Shown piece after piece: positions 55,204-64,000 of a DNA stretch of 64,000 nucleotides. Numbering within the stretch: position 1 is the stretch's first letter; every line of letters begins with the position of its first letter. Both the position numbers and the translations under genes were made by a program. The stretch is from Oxalobacteraceae bacterium CAVE-383 (lineage in GTDB: Bacteria; Pseudomonadota; Gammaproteobacteria; Burkholderiales; Burkholderiaceae_D): NCBI GenBank assembly GCA_004134995.1, contig REGP01000001.1, positions 992,001 to 1,056,000 on the forward strand, in the 5' to 3' direction. The notes under the pieces were generated by a model. The model searched no databases. It was given only the letters and a program-made list of their open reading frames with translations, and was not told the origin of the DNA.

Positions 55204-55767
55204 TTAGCGCGATAACAGCAGATAACTGACCGGATTCGGCGGCAGCATCCACGACCATCCGGCTTGCACAATGACCGCGATTAAATTGATGATCGCCACC
55301 AGGCAGAATACCCAGAAAATGCCGTTGGCGACAGGCCAGCGCCGCTGCGTGAAAGATTCCGCTGCGGCGGAGCCCAGCAACATCGCACCGGCCGCCAAGG
55401 CATGGCAGACAAATACCAGAAAGCAGATTGTATACAGGTGCATGCCGAGAACGGTTCCACCATACCCCAGATCGCCAGGCAGAATATGCAGGAAGACCTG
55501 CCGGGTTGAAATTGACGCGCCAAGCAATGCCGCCAGCACGGACATGCCGCCGGCGATGGCCAGATCGCGATGCGCCAGCGCCGAGCGACGGTTCTGCGCC
55601 AGTATGTAAAGCGGCCCGATTGCGCATAGCATCAAGGCGATACGCTGCAGAAAACAGAGGGGACAGGGCAATTCGCCGAATGCGAATTGGACGCTCAGCG
55701 CGGCCAGCAGGATAAACGTCAGCACCAGGACATTGGCTGTGGCGGCCAGCAGATATAAACGAGTCAT
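55204..55767 (-). CDS. DsbB-family disulfide bond protein, second Cys pair missing
   Basis: A four-helix inner-membrane protein of 187 residues. The first periplasmic loop has the quinone-linked CPLC motif (ELPCPLCFLQR), as in DsbB. The second periplasmic loop (QVFLHILPGDLGYGGTVLG) has no cysteine pair; further Cys residues (TICFLVFVC) lie in a membrane helix. It therefore belongs to the DsbB-like subgroup rather than canonical DsbB. It sits 9 bp downstream of a small membrane protein gene. Confidence 0.8.
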   Translation of the reverse strand: MTRLYLLAATANVLVLTFILLAALSVQFAFGELPCPLCFLQRIALMLCAIGPLYILAQNRRSALAHRDLAIAGGMSVLAALLGASISTRQVFLHILPGDLGYGGTVLGMHLYTICFLVFVCHALAAGAMLLGSAAAESFTQRRWPVANGIFWVFCLVAIINLIAVIVQAGWSWMLPPNPVSYLLLSR

Positions 55768-55776
55768 TGCGCTTCC

Positions 55777-55932
55777 TCAGAATGACAAGTGAAGCGGCGT
55801 ATCGATATCGGATATCAGCACCGTTGCGATGCATAGGAGCGCGACGACAAACCAGACCGTACACTGTGCATTGCCGTACCAGACGCTGGCCGCCGTGGCC
55901 AAAATCATCAATATCAATATTGCAAAAAGCAT
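55777..55932 (-). CDS. Small two-helix membrane protein (DUF5993-like)
   Basis: A 51-residue protein of two hydrophobic helices (MLFAILILMILATAASVWYG; WFVVALLCIATVLI) ending in a conserved-looking SDIDTPLHLSF. GAGGATAACGAA before the ATG at 55932 decides the start. Proteins of this size and tail next to DsbB-like genes are annotated as DUF5993, from memory. Function unknown; co-transcription with the DsbB-like gene suggests a partner. Confidence 0.65.
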   Translation of the reverse strand: MLFAILILMILATAASVWYGNAQCTVWFVVALLCIATVLISDIDTPLHLSF

Positions 55933-56100
55933 TTCGTTATCCTCTGGGAGCGCAATGAGCACAGTGATTGGGAAACAAAAATTTTTGCATCTTCGCCTCT
56001 CGGCAACAAGCTCTCCTGGACTTAAACAATTGACGAAAAATCCTCATAAAGCACTGTTGCAAAGGATAAATTTGGCATATTGACAGCATGATTAAAATTT

Positions 56101-59100
56101 TTAAAAACTGTTCTCATCGAATTTGAACCGCATGCGGAAATACACGCCCTGCTGCGTCTCGGCCATGCCGGCGAAATCGCGGTCGGTGAAGCCCACGGCG
56201 TTATAGCCGACCGACAGCCACAGATCGTCCTTGAGCAGATAGCCGGCTTCCACGCCGAAGGCCTGCTTGCGCTGGCCCAGGCTGTCGGCGAACAGCGAGG
56301 CGGCCACGCCGGCATCCCAGCGGCGCCCGATATCGCGCGTGACGCGTCCCGACACCAGATGGCCCTGCACAGTGCTGCGGCCGTTGAGGCCGTGCAGGGA
56401 CTTGTGCTTGCCCGCATAACGGCCCGACACCTCCCAATGCCGCGCCGGCTGCGCGTTGGCGTGCAGGGAAACGATATGCGCCCGTTCGCTGTCGCCGCCG
56501 GCATACTGTCCACCCTGCCCGCCTTGATTGCCCTGGCTGCCGCGCCCCAGCCTGTGCTCGTAATAGCCCAGCGCGTTCAGTCCCGTTCCCTGCGCCTGCC
56601 GGTACGCCAGGCCGATGCGCTGGCGCGCCCGCAACTGATCGCGTCCCGCCCCCGCCTGCCCCTTGCCGCGCACCAGGTAGAGCGCATTCTTGCCCAGCAA
56701 AGTCCAACTGCCGTTGATCTTGTAGCCCACGCCCAGCGTGCTCAGATAGGTGGTCTCGGCATCGGCCAGGCGCACGTCCAGCCCGGTGCTGCCTTTTAAT
56801 TGCGCGCTGTGGCGGTATTCCAGCACGGTGCTCATGCTGCTGGCGTCGGCCCCGCCCCGGCTGCCTTGCCCCTGGCCGCTGCCCAGGCTGTGCGTGCGTT
56901 CCACGCTGGCGCGCAGATTCCATTGCTCATCGAGGCGCCAGGTGTTGCGCGTGCCGTAGGCCGCTTCCGGGCCGCGTTCGGTCAGGGGCCGCGATCCCCG
57001 GTATTCGCTGAAGGCCTGGCCGCCCTGCATATAGTCGCCTTCGATCCCCACTAAAGTGCGGTAGCTGCGCGCATTCTCCTCGATCTCATAGGCGCTGCCC
57101 AGGCTGGAGATGAATTCATGGCGCGCGTACACCCGCCCCTTGCCCGGCAAGGCGTAATCCGCGCCCAATGCCAAGGCCCGCTTGTCCGCATCGCGCACAT
57201 CCTGCTCCGCTTCGCCATACACATTCGCCTGCGGCAGACCCGGCACCACGCTGGTGAGGCGGCTGCGCACGGTCAACAGATCGAGTGCGCTGCTGCTGTT
57301 GCCGTTGTTGGTGCTGTTGCCGGTGCCGTTCATGCCGCGGCGGCTGCGGTCGATCTCGCCGCGTACCGCCCGCATGCCCACTTCCGCCTTCAATCCCGTC
57401 CCCAGATCGCGTTCCACGCCGACCAGCGCGCCGGTGTAGGACACGCCGTCGCCTTTTTGCTCCGCGGTTGTCTCCAGCACGCTGCCGTAGCGGGATCCGC
57501 CGGCCAGCCGGTCCCGGGTTTTAAGGACTTCCGATTTCAAGCGCGTCTTCTCGTCAATCCGGTATTGGTTCTTTGCGCGCGCCTCGAAACGCCCGCCCGC
57601 CACCGGCGCGCTCAGGTTGCTGAACGCCTCGCCGGTATTGACCACATTGATCTCCGATTGCAGGCGCTCGCCATTGTGTTTCGCGCCCACGCGCCAGCCC
57701 AGGCCATGGCCTAGCGGCGCATCGCCCTGGTTCCCGTTACCGCCGGCGCGGGTGATGTCCTCGCCGGTGTCGGTCTGGGCCAGTTCGCCGTCGATGACCG
57801 TCTGCGGGCCGGCCTGCCAACTGCCGAACAGGCCGCGCAACTGCCTTGGCTGGTTCGGATTGTCGTCGTTGACGCCCATCACGCCGATCTGGGTCGAGGC
57901 CGTCGGCTTGACGCTCACATCGCCCCCATACAGCCATGATTGCACCGCGCCCTCTTCCACCTCGAAGGTGATCCGGTAACTATTTAAACCGCCGCTTTCG
58001 GGATCGAGCCGGGTGACCGCTTCGGTCACTTTTAAACTGCCGCTCAGTTCGTCGATGCTGTAGTCGGCCAGGCGCACCAGGGTTTTAATCTTCTGGCCGA
58101 TGCCGCCCTGGGCCCGGTCTTCGGTCACGATTTCCACGCGTTCGCTGCCTTCCACATAGAACGGCGGCAATTTGCCGGGATAAAACCGGGTGTTTTGCGC
58201 GGGGAAGGTGATCACTTGCTGGCGCAGGTTGTCGCGGCTGGCGAAGACATTGGCGACCCATTTGCCCTGCTCCAGATGCTGGGCGACGCCGTTGACGGCC
58301 CGGCTGTATTGCGTCAATTGGCGCAGGGGGCTGCTTTGGCCGGTATTGAAATCGCCCAGCACCAGATAGGAGCGGTCCTTGTCGATGCGCAGATACAGCT
58401 TGCTGCTGGACTGGGCGTCGAAGCCGCGCACCGAATCGTCGCCGTAGACCGGATAGTATTTGTCGGGCTCGATGTCGCGGAACAGGCGTTCACGGGCGTC
58501 CTTGTCGCTGTCGAAGGAGGCCGTCAGCAAGTATTCGCCTTTGACCTGCCCTTTTAAAAAGAAGGCGCTGCGCCCGGCCATGGCTTGCCTGCCGTCGGCC
58601 GAGCCGCGGGCGAAGCTGCGCAGTTCGCGCTCGAAGCCGGTGTTTTTACCCATGTCGATGCGGCCATTGTTCAAGGTGATCATCCCTTCCACGATGCCGG
58701 CGGCGACCATGGGGCGCAGAGAAGGCGTAAAAGGCAGATCGATGCTCTGTTGCAGATTACCCAGGGCCGCGCGCACCATCACCGGGCCGGCCTCGGCCGG
58801 CGCTTTCAATAACACCATCGCCTGGCCGTCCTTGACCAGCACCTGCAGGCCGCGCGCCTCGGGGTTGGCGTCGGGCGTGAGCCAGTCTACCCCTGGCGCC
58901 TGCAGGGTCAGCAGGCCGGGGGCGGTGGCGGGCACGCCGTCGCGGTCGAACAGGGCAATGGTCAATGCCACCGGGGATTTGCCGTCGGCCAGCAGCGAGG
59001 CGGCATCCGGGGCGGCAATCTCCATGCGCGCGGCCGGGCCGGGGACGATCAGGGCGATTTGATGGCGCTGGACCGAACCGTTCTGCTGTTGCTGCACCGA

Positions 59101-62100
59101 GACGGCATTCTTGCCGGGGCGCAGGCGCACGGCGATATAGGTCCAGGCGGCGGCGTGCCGGCTGGCCAGGGCGCTGCGCTGGCCGACCTGCCGCGGCGAG
59201 ACGGCCTCGCCGTTGACGCTCAGCACGAAATCGGCGGCGTCGCTGCCCAGGACAGTGACGTCCGTAAAATCCGAGGCCAGGACCTGGCCGTCGGCCAGGC
59301 CGACGATGCGCAAGGCGGTGTCGCCGCGCAGCAGGGTGTCCAGGGATGCGGATGAGGACGGGGAGGAAGATCGCGCCGGCAAAGGAAGGGACGCGTCATG
59401 CCGCGATGCCGCGGCCGATACGTGGGTCGATGCCGCTGTGGGCGCGGGTTCGACGGCTGAGGCTGAGGCGGGGGCCGTGGCTGGCGGCGCCGCCGTGCGC
59501 CGCGCGCCGTCGCCGATCCAGCCGCTGGCGCGCTCGCCCTGGATGGTCTGCCGTCCCGCGTCCGTCCGGGTCTCGGCGTTGGCGTCGAAGCGCAGTTTCA
59601 AGGCGCTGTCGAGTTCGTCGCCTGCATGGGCCAATTGTTCGCGGCGATAGGCCACCTCGGCCTGCACCGCCGCATTGCACGACAAGGCGAAATCGCCGCG
59701 CCCCAGTTCGCCATTGCGCAGGTCCAGGAAGCGCAGGCCGCCGCGCCCGGCATGCCGGTGCGACAGCGCCTGCGGCCGGGCCGAGGCCGGCAGCGTGGTC
59801 GCATCCATCTTCAGCACATGCGTCAGCGGCTTGATGCCGTACAGGCTGTATTTGCCGTCGCGGTCGGTTTCGGCAAAGCTGCCGTCTTCCAGATACACGC
59901 GTACGCCCGGCACGCCCGGCTCATCGCCATCCTGCCCGCCATTGCCGTTGCAGTCCAAAAACACTTTGCCCAAGACGAAGGCATCGTCCGAGAACACGCC
60001 GCCGCTCACGCGAATGGCGGCCTGCGCCTGCGCCGTCTCCGTTCCCGCACGGGCCGTGGCATAGCTGGTCAGTCTGGCGCCTTCGGCCGCCGTCGCGCCC
60101 ACCGCCACGCGGTAGCGGATCGCCACGGGCGTGTTCGGCAGCAAGGGCGTGCCGGAAAAATCGAATTGCAGATGCGTGACGCCGCCCTGCCCGGGCGCGC
60201 TGCCCGAGATGGCCGGATCGGCCAGGACCGCGCCGCCGTTGCCGGCATGGCCGCCATCGACCAGCCGCGCCGAGCCCGGCACATAGCGCAGGCCGCGCGG
60301 CAGGCTGTCGTCGATCGTGAAGCCGGCAAAGGCAGTGGCGCGCCGATGGCTGATTTTAAGGTCGTAATGGAAAAAATCGATCTGCTCCACCGACTTGCGG
60401 TCCGCGCTCTTTTGCAAGGTCAGCTCGCCACCGTTCGCCAATGGATCCAGGCCCAGGTGATTATTGACCACCTTGCGCGCGCCCTGTACGCGGTTCATCG
60501 CGAAATAACCTTGCAGGCGCGCCGCATCGCCCACCTCGCCCACTTCGCCATCCCGCGACCCGGGCCGGGCGGCGGCGAATACTTTGCCCGACGGAATATT
60601 TGTCGTATCGAATACTTTATACACAGCACGCACTTCATCCGGTCCTGACGGCGCCACTACTTCCAGAACATTCAATGGCGTTTGATCGCGACGCGGCACT
60701 TCGTATCCATCTGCCTGCACCGTCCAACGATAGATGCCCGCCGGCGCGTCCGGCGTCAGAAAAAAATTGTAGCGTCCTTGCGCGTCAGTTACCGTTGTAA
60801 CGTTGCTGCCTGGGCCGACCAAATGGCGCAAAGGATTGAACCCCTCGGGACCCAATAAGGTCACCTTGGCGTTGGCGATTGGTTGCGCGGTATTGGCGTT
60901 GAAAATGACGCCGGTCGGCAACAAAGCCAAATCCTGATTCGGATATTCTCGCGGCGCCAGCCTCTCTTCGTAAACCAATACGCCATCGGCAAAATTCCGA
61001 TCTGCGGCGACCACCAATGCACCGCTGCCATCCCTGCTGTCCAGCGGCGGCGCTTCGATTCGCCCCTGTGGCGACAAAAACCGCAAACTATAGCCATACT
61101 CCGGCATGATGCCGGTCATGCGATATTGGCCTGCGTGATCGGTAACCGTTTCCTTGATTACCATGCCGCCGCGCAGCAGCTGCGCGCGCCAGCCTTGCAA
61201 TATTTCTTCATCGCGTTGATACACGCCATCATTGGATGCATCGATCCAGGCCCGGCCGCTGATGGCAGCGCCTTTTGCACAAAGCAGCAGTGCTTCGGCC
61301 CGGTTATTGCGGCGCAGATTTCTTGCTTCATTTGGCACGCTGACGGCAATAACAATTTTTTTATCAAGTCCGCAAATGTCTTGGTTCGACGCGATCGATA
61401 TCGGAATGCTGACGGCGCCTGGAGCCAAAATCGCCTGGCTACGGCATTCGAAAGTGGATCCCGGCGCCGTATTTTCGGTCGTACAGCGCCAGTTTTTTCC
61501 TTTGATATCGCGACTTTTCAATGCGAAAGGCAAATCGCCGCGCACGCTGATAGGTCCTTTAGTAGCCGCGGCACCGATATTCTGGACTTCGATCTCTATG
61601 GCGCCTCCGGCCATACTATGCTGAACGATGCGCGGAACGATATCCGGGGTATTGGCGCTCGCCACATTAAAAATAAGACTATTGCTAGGTGTGCCCAATA
61701 AGGACGGATCGTCGAAACCTTCCGCCTGACTGACGATTTTTGGCTTGCTGTCGTCAATGAGTCTTAACGCAAAAGTCAATTTTCGACTTTCCCGCCGCGC
61801 CATGGAAGAGTTCACCGCAAGTGCGATCTCGCGTACATCGTCCGGCGCAGCCTGTGTGCGGTAATGAAAATCGCTGTCTTCATTTGTCGCGAATAACAAG
61901 GTATCGGACGGATTGAGATCCTTTGGCAACAAACCATCGCCTACGAAATGCATGCCGGCAGGGATGCGGTAACGCAATAAGGTAACGTCTTTGGAAACGC
62001 CATCGACGGTGACCGCTTTTCCCATCCGCAATGTTGCGGTGCCGCTGTTTGCGATTGTCGCTGTTACATTGGTGGATTCCGTTACGTCCAGAATATCTTG

Positions 62101-62742
62101 AGACGCCTCCAGCAGCACGCTCACCCGGGGCGCCGAATCGACGCCTACCTTCATATCCGCGACTGCGCTGACATCGGTGTTCTCCACCGAGGCAACGACA
62201 CCGATCTTATAAACCTTTCCTTCTGTACTTTGGTCCGGCACCATTCCAGTCAATATGAAGAAATCGTCGCCGGCATATGCAAGATATCCGGTTTGATTTT
62301 TTTCAACGACAAAATCATCTCCATCTTTGCGGCCATTCTTGTTGATATCCCGAATCAGGACGGCCGTATCCGAAAAATCACCGTTAATCGCCAACGTATA
62401 AGATGCCCCGACATTACCCATGTTATGAAGTATCAGGGGAATGGAGAAACGTTGTCCCGCTTGAACCGATACTTCCGTTTCATAACTGAATGCCAGTGCC
62501 TGAACCGGCGATATATCAACCGTGACCATGTTCGAATACATATGTTTCGGCAAGGGATCGTCAGGCACATAAAATTTTATTTCTGCCTGTGTCTTCAAGG
62601 GATTTGCCGCATCTGGCGGCAGGGATGCCGCGTGGACGGAAGCAGGAAGAAGCAAAAGAAGCGCCATCAAAGCCAACAGGGACTGCAGAAATCTTTGTAA
62701 AACTTCGGACGATGCCAAAAATAAATCACTAACGAATTTCAT
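56101..62742 (-). CDS. Very large outer-membrane/surface protein with SdrD-B and DUF11 repeats and a C-terminal barrel-like region
   Basis: A 2213-residue protein with a signal peptide (about 1-39). It has several adhesin-like repeats: two SdrD_B-type modules (ISGRAWIDASNDGVYQRDEE; GKVFLDCNGNGGQDGDEPG), a carboxypeptidase-regulatory-like module (AKVTLLGPEGFNP...), and a DUF11-type module (LTLQKSADRKSVEQIDFF). A Ser/Ala/Pro-rich linker lies near 1130-1200. The last 700-800 residues alternate in beta-barrel fashion (YLVLGDFNTG; YRTLVGIEGDYMQGGQAFSE) and end in Phe, as outer-membrane proteins do. It follows the next gene by 179 bp and is likely in its operon. Confidence 0.75.
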   Translation of the reverse strand: MKFVSDLFLASSEVLQRFLQSLLALMALLLLLPASVHAASLPPDAANPLKTQAEIKFYVPDDPLPKHMYSNMVTVDISPVQALAFSYETEVSVQAGQRFSIPLILHNMGNVGASYTLAINGDFSDTAVLIRDINKNGRKDGDDFVVEKNQTGYLAYAGDDFFILTGMVPDQSTEGKVYKIGVVASVENTDVSAVADMKVGVDSAPRVSVLLEASQDILDVTESTNVTATIANSGTATLRMGKAVTVDGVSKDVTLLRYRIPAGMHFVGDGLLPKDLNPSDTLLFATNEDSDFHYRTQAAPDDVREIALAVNSSMARRESRKLTFALRLIDDSKPKIVSQAEGFDDPSLLGTPSNSLIFNVASANTPDIVPRIVQHSMAGGAIEIEVQNIGAAATKGPISVRGDLPFALKSRDIKGKNWRCTTENTAPGSTFECRSQAILAPGAVSIPISIASNQDICGLDKKIVIAVSVPNEARNLRRNNRAEALLLCAKGAAISGRAWIDASNDGVYQRDEEILQGWRAQLLRGGMVIKETVTDHAGQYRMTGIMPEYGYSLRFLSPQGRIEAPPLDSRDGSGALVVAADRNFADGVLVYEERLAPREYPNQDLALLPTGVIFNANTAQPIANAKVTLLGPEGFNPLRHLVGPGSNVTTVTDAQGRYNFFLTPDAPAGIYRWTVQADGYEVPRRDQTPLNVLEVVAPSGPDEVRAVYKVFDTTNIPSGKVFAAARPGSRDGEVGEVGDAARLQGYFAMNRVQGARKVVNNHLGLDPLANGGELTLQKSADRKSVEQIDFFHYDLKISHRRATAFAGFTIDDSLPRGLRYVPGSARLVDGGHAGNGGAVLADPAISGSAPGQGGVTHLQFDFSGTPLLPNTPVAIRYRVAVGATAAEGARLTSYATARAGTETAQAQAAIRVSGGVFSDDAFVLGKVFLDCNGNGGQDGDEPGVPGVRVYLEDGSFAETDRDGKYSLYGIKPLTHVLKMDATTLPASARPQALSHRHAGRGGLRFLDLRNGELGRGDFALSCNAAVQAEVAYRREQLAHAGDELDSALKLRFDANAETRTDAGRQTIQGERASGWIGDGARRTAAPPATAPASASAVEPAPTAASTHVSAAASRHDASLPLPARSSSPSSSASLDTLLRGDTALRIVGLADGQVLASDFTDVTVLGSDAADFVLSVNGEAVSPRQVGQRSALASRHAAAWTYIAVRLRPGKNAVSVQQQQNGSVQRHQIALIVPGPAARMEIAAPDAASLLADGKSPVALTIALFDRDGVPATAPGLLTLQAPGVDWLTPDANPEARGLQVLVKDGQAMVLLKAPAEAGPVMVRAALGNLQQSIDLPFTPSLRPMVAAGIVEGMITLNNGRIDMGKNTGFERELRSFARGSADGRQAMAGRSAFFLKGQVKGEYLLTASFDSDKDARERLFRDIEPDKYYPVYGDDSVRGFDAQSSSKLYLRIDKDRSYLVLGDFNTGQSSPLRQLTQYSRAVNGVAQHLEQGKWVANVFASRDNLRQQVITFPAQNTRFYPGKLPPFYVEGSERVEIVTEDRAQGGIGQKIKTLVRLADYSIDELSGSLKVTEAVTRLDPESGGLNSYRITFEVEEGAVQSWLYGGDVSVKPTASTQIGVMGVNDDNPNQPRQLRGLFGSWQAGPQTVIDGELAQTDTGEDITRAGGNGNQGDAPLGHGLGWRVGAKHNGERLQSEINVVNTGEAFSNLSAPVAGGRFEARAKNQYRIDEKTRLKSEVLKTRDRLAGGSRYGSVLETTAEQKGDGVSYTGALVGVERDLGTGLKAEVGMRAVRGEIDRSRRGMNGTGNSTNNGNSSSALDLLTVRSRLTSVVPGLPQANVYGEAEQDVRDADKRALALGADYALPGKGRVYARHEFISSLGSAYEIEENARSYRTLVGIEGDYMQGGQAFSEYRGSRPLTERGPEAAYGTRNTWRLDEQWNLRASVERTHSLGSGQGQGSRGGADASSMSTVLEYRHSAQLKGSTGLDVRLADAETTYLSTLGVGYKINGSWTLLGKNALYLVRGKGQAGAGRDQLRARQRIGLAYRQAQGTGLNALGYYEHRLGRGSQGNQGGQGGQYAGGDSERAHIVSLHANAQPARHWEVSGRYAGKHKSLHGLNGRSTVQGHLVSGRVTRDIGRRWDAGVAASLFADSLGQRKQAFGVEAGYLLKDDLWLSVGYNAVGFTDRDFAGMAETQQGVYFRMRFKFDENSF

Positions 62743-62921
62743 TGATTAAGGTACTTGCTATCCGGAAGAAAATGAGTGCGATCCCCTTCGCAATAAATAT
62801 CGTCGAAATATCTGGTTACGGAACGCTTCACTCTGAAGTCGCGCCAGCGAGAAGAAAACTACATGCGCCAAATCACAATGTGATCAGGCGACACGCAGTC
62901 GAATAAAAAATGAAACTTGCG

Positions 62922-64000
62922 CTATTTTCTGAAATTAACGGTGACGGGATAGGTCAGGAGCAACGAGGTATCCGGTTCTAAATCGACGCCCTGCGTGACG
63001 ATCTTCCCTCCGTCAATTTTTGGCGACGCTTCAGGCATATTGGCTTGAGCGCCATCGGCATAGGAGCTATGTTCGGGAATCGGATCGGCGATCTGGACGC
63101 TGTGCACGGTAGCCGAAGCGGGCAGATTGGTGACGCTGATCCGATACCAGATACAGTCCCCATCATTGACTTTCGCATTCGTTGCCTTCGAGAAGTTCCT
63201 TGGTACGGCGCTGCTCCCACAGTCCATGGGAACGGGTGACTTGACCACGGCGACTTCCTTGACAACCACCAAGCCGCTATCGTCCAGAACCAATGTCACG
63301 ATAGTCGACGCCTTGCTCTTGTTGTCGCCACCGCCTACCTCGCGCAAGCCGAGTGTCAGCGACCAGTGGCGATCGATCGAGACATCTTGTGGAATAGCAA
63401 TTTTTACAAAGACATCCTTGCTGCCGCCGCTTTTCAATTCCGGCAATACCAGGGAGTGCTCCCAATTCCGCTCGTCATAGGAAAACGCAGTTGGCCAGGT
63501 ATTGGTTGCCGCCGCCGGATCCATCGTGTCATGCCAAAGTTCATATACGTTACTCGCCATGTTGCCGCCACGATTGACTATTCTGACTGTCAATGCAGCA
63601 TCGCCGCCGGGCGTGCCGCTGCTGTCATAGGCGGTGCTGGCAAATTCAATCACGGGCATCTTCAAAATCGTGATGGATGCGGACGTTTGCGCACTGCGGG
63701 CGGAGTCGCTGACGACAACTTTGCTTTCCAGCCGGCTGATTCCTCGTAAATCGGCCACCACGCAAAACGTCTTGCCTTCCGAATCGATCGGGCCGGAATT
63801 GCTTATCGGCGCCCCACAGCCCGGATTGATATAAGGCCTGATGGTGAAGCCTTTATCGGCGAAACGCATCTGATATTCATGAGTCAACTTATCGGTGCTG
63901 TCCGCGTTACTGATATTCATGTAAAACCGCTTTACATCTGCTCCGTCATCGATTGTCAGTTTCTTGACCGCCGGCTCCATATCATCCGTATTGGCGAATT
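62922..64000 (-). CDS. Large surface protein, DUF11-like, 5' end beyond window
   Basis: The frame is open to the right edge, so at least 359 codons of a longer gene are seen. Modules are beta-rich and CARDB/DUF11-like (ALTVRIVNRGGNMASNVYEL; WYRISVTNLPASATVHSVQI, DPIPEHSSY), the pattern of the upstream half of the adjacent giant protein. The C-terminus ends simply (LLLTYPVTVNFRK) without an LPXTG or barrel. It may be a secreted partner of the outer-membrane protein (inference). Confidence 0.7.
   Translation of the reverse strand, partial: FANTDDMEPAVKKLTIDDGADVKRFYMNISNADSTDKLTHEYQMRFADKGFTIRPYINPGCGAPISNSGPIDSEGKTFCVVADLRGISRLESKVVVSDSARSAQTSASITILKMPVIEFASTAYDSSGTPGGDAALTVRIVNRGGNMASNVYELWHDTMDPAAATNTWPTAFSYDERNWEHSLVLPELKSGGSKDVFVKIAIPQDVSIDRHWSLTLGLREVGGGDNKSKASTIVTLVLDDSGLVVVKEVAVVKSPVPMDCGSSAVPRNFSKATNAKVNDGDCIWYRISVTNLPASATVHSVQIADPIPEHSSYADGAQANMPEASPKIDGGKIVTQGVDLEPDTSLLLTYPVTVNFRK

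Noticed and set aside
1..64000. CRISPR arrays, tRNA or rRNA genes, insertion sequences, integrases
   Set aside because: None found by eye: no regularly spaced repeats, no tRNA-like ends at the T3SS borders, and no transposase or integrase reading frames.

Overview
The window is GC-rich, densely coded and reads as a chromosomal segment of a betaproteobacterium. An Oxalobacteraceae-type host (Collimonas, Herbaspirillum, Janthinobacterium neighbourhood) is my inference from protein style and gene content; no rRNA or other phylogenetic marker is present. I see no tRNA, rRNA, CRISPR array, insertion sequence or phage.

Left flank (1-14.3 kb): a copper module (CopA ATPase cut by the window edge, CueR, a cupredoxin) with a textbook CueR operator and a 29-bp perfect inverted repeat; arginine succinyltransferase genes astA and astB behind an FAD oxidoreductase with a divergent GntR/FCD regulator; a putative Na+/H+ antiporter; a LysR regulator divergent from azoR and pirin genes; several small or envelope proteins; and a membrane acyltransferase.

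Centre (14.2-40 kb): a complete non-flagellar type III secretion system. A long plus-strand operon runs sctD, sctF, an ECF sigma factor, a TPR chaperone, sctI, J, K, L, N, O, P, Q, R, S, T, U, a chaperone, sctC, sctW, a chaperone and sctV. Most genes overlap by ATGA. A convergent, AT-richer minus-strand operon carries three related EspA/SseB-like secreted proteins, a tiny gene, SctE, SctB and a large effector-like protein with a PPPY motif. The two operons meet at one bidirectional terminator. A ToxR/CadC-like membrane regulator sits just upstream of sctD. The W-chaperone-V block and the EspA-like, SctE, SctB set resemble the SPI-2/LEE (Ssa-Esc) class; the ECF sigma gene inside the structural operon is unusual.

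Right of the T3SS (40-52 kb): a 1343-residue Pls/PosA-type NRPS whose hand-read adenylation code resembles that for diaminobutyrate; a DUF342/FapA-like protein; an ExoY/CyaA/edema-factor-type nucleotidyl cyclase that is the best effector candidate; arsC; argP; a Pro/Ser-rich membrane-active effector candidate divergent from argP; and a translationally coupled pair of paralogues of unknown function.

Right flank (52-64 kb): peptidoglycan recycling genes (ampG, an AmiD-like amidase), a tyrosine phosphatase, a DsbB-family protein with a DUF5993-like partner, and two very large surface or outer-membrane proteins, one cut by the right edge. Taken together the window looks like a host-interaction locus: an injectisome with its translocon, at least one enzymatic effector candidate, several unknown cargo candidates, and a nearby peptide synthetase.
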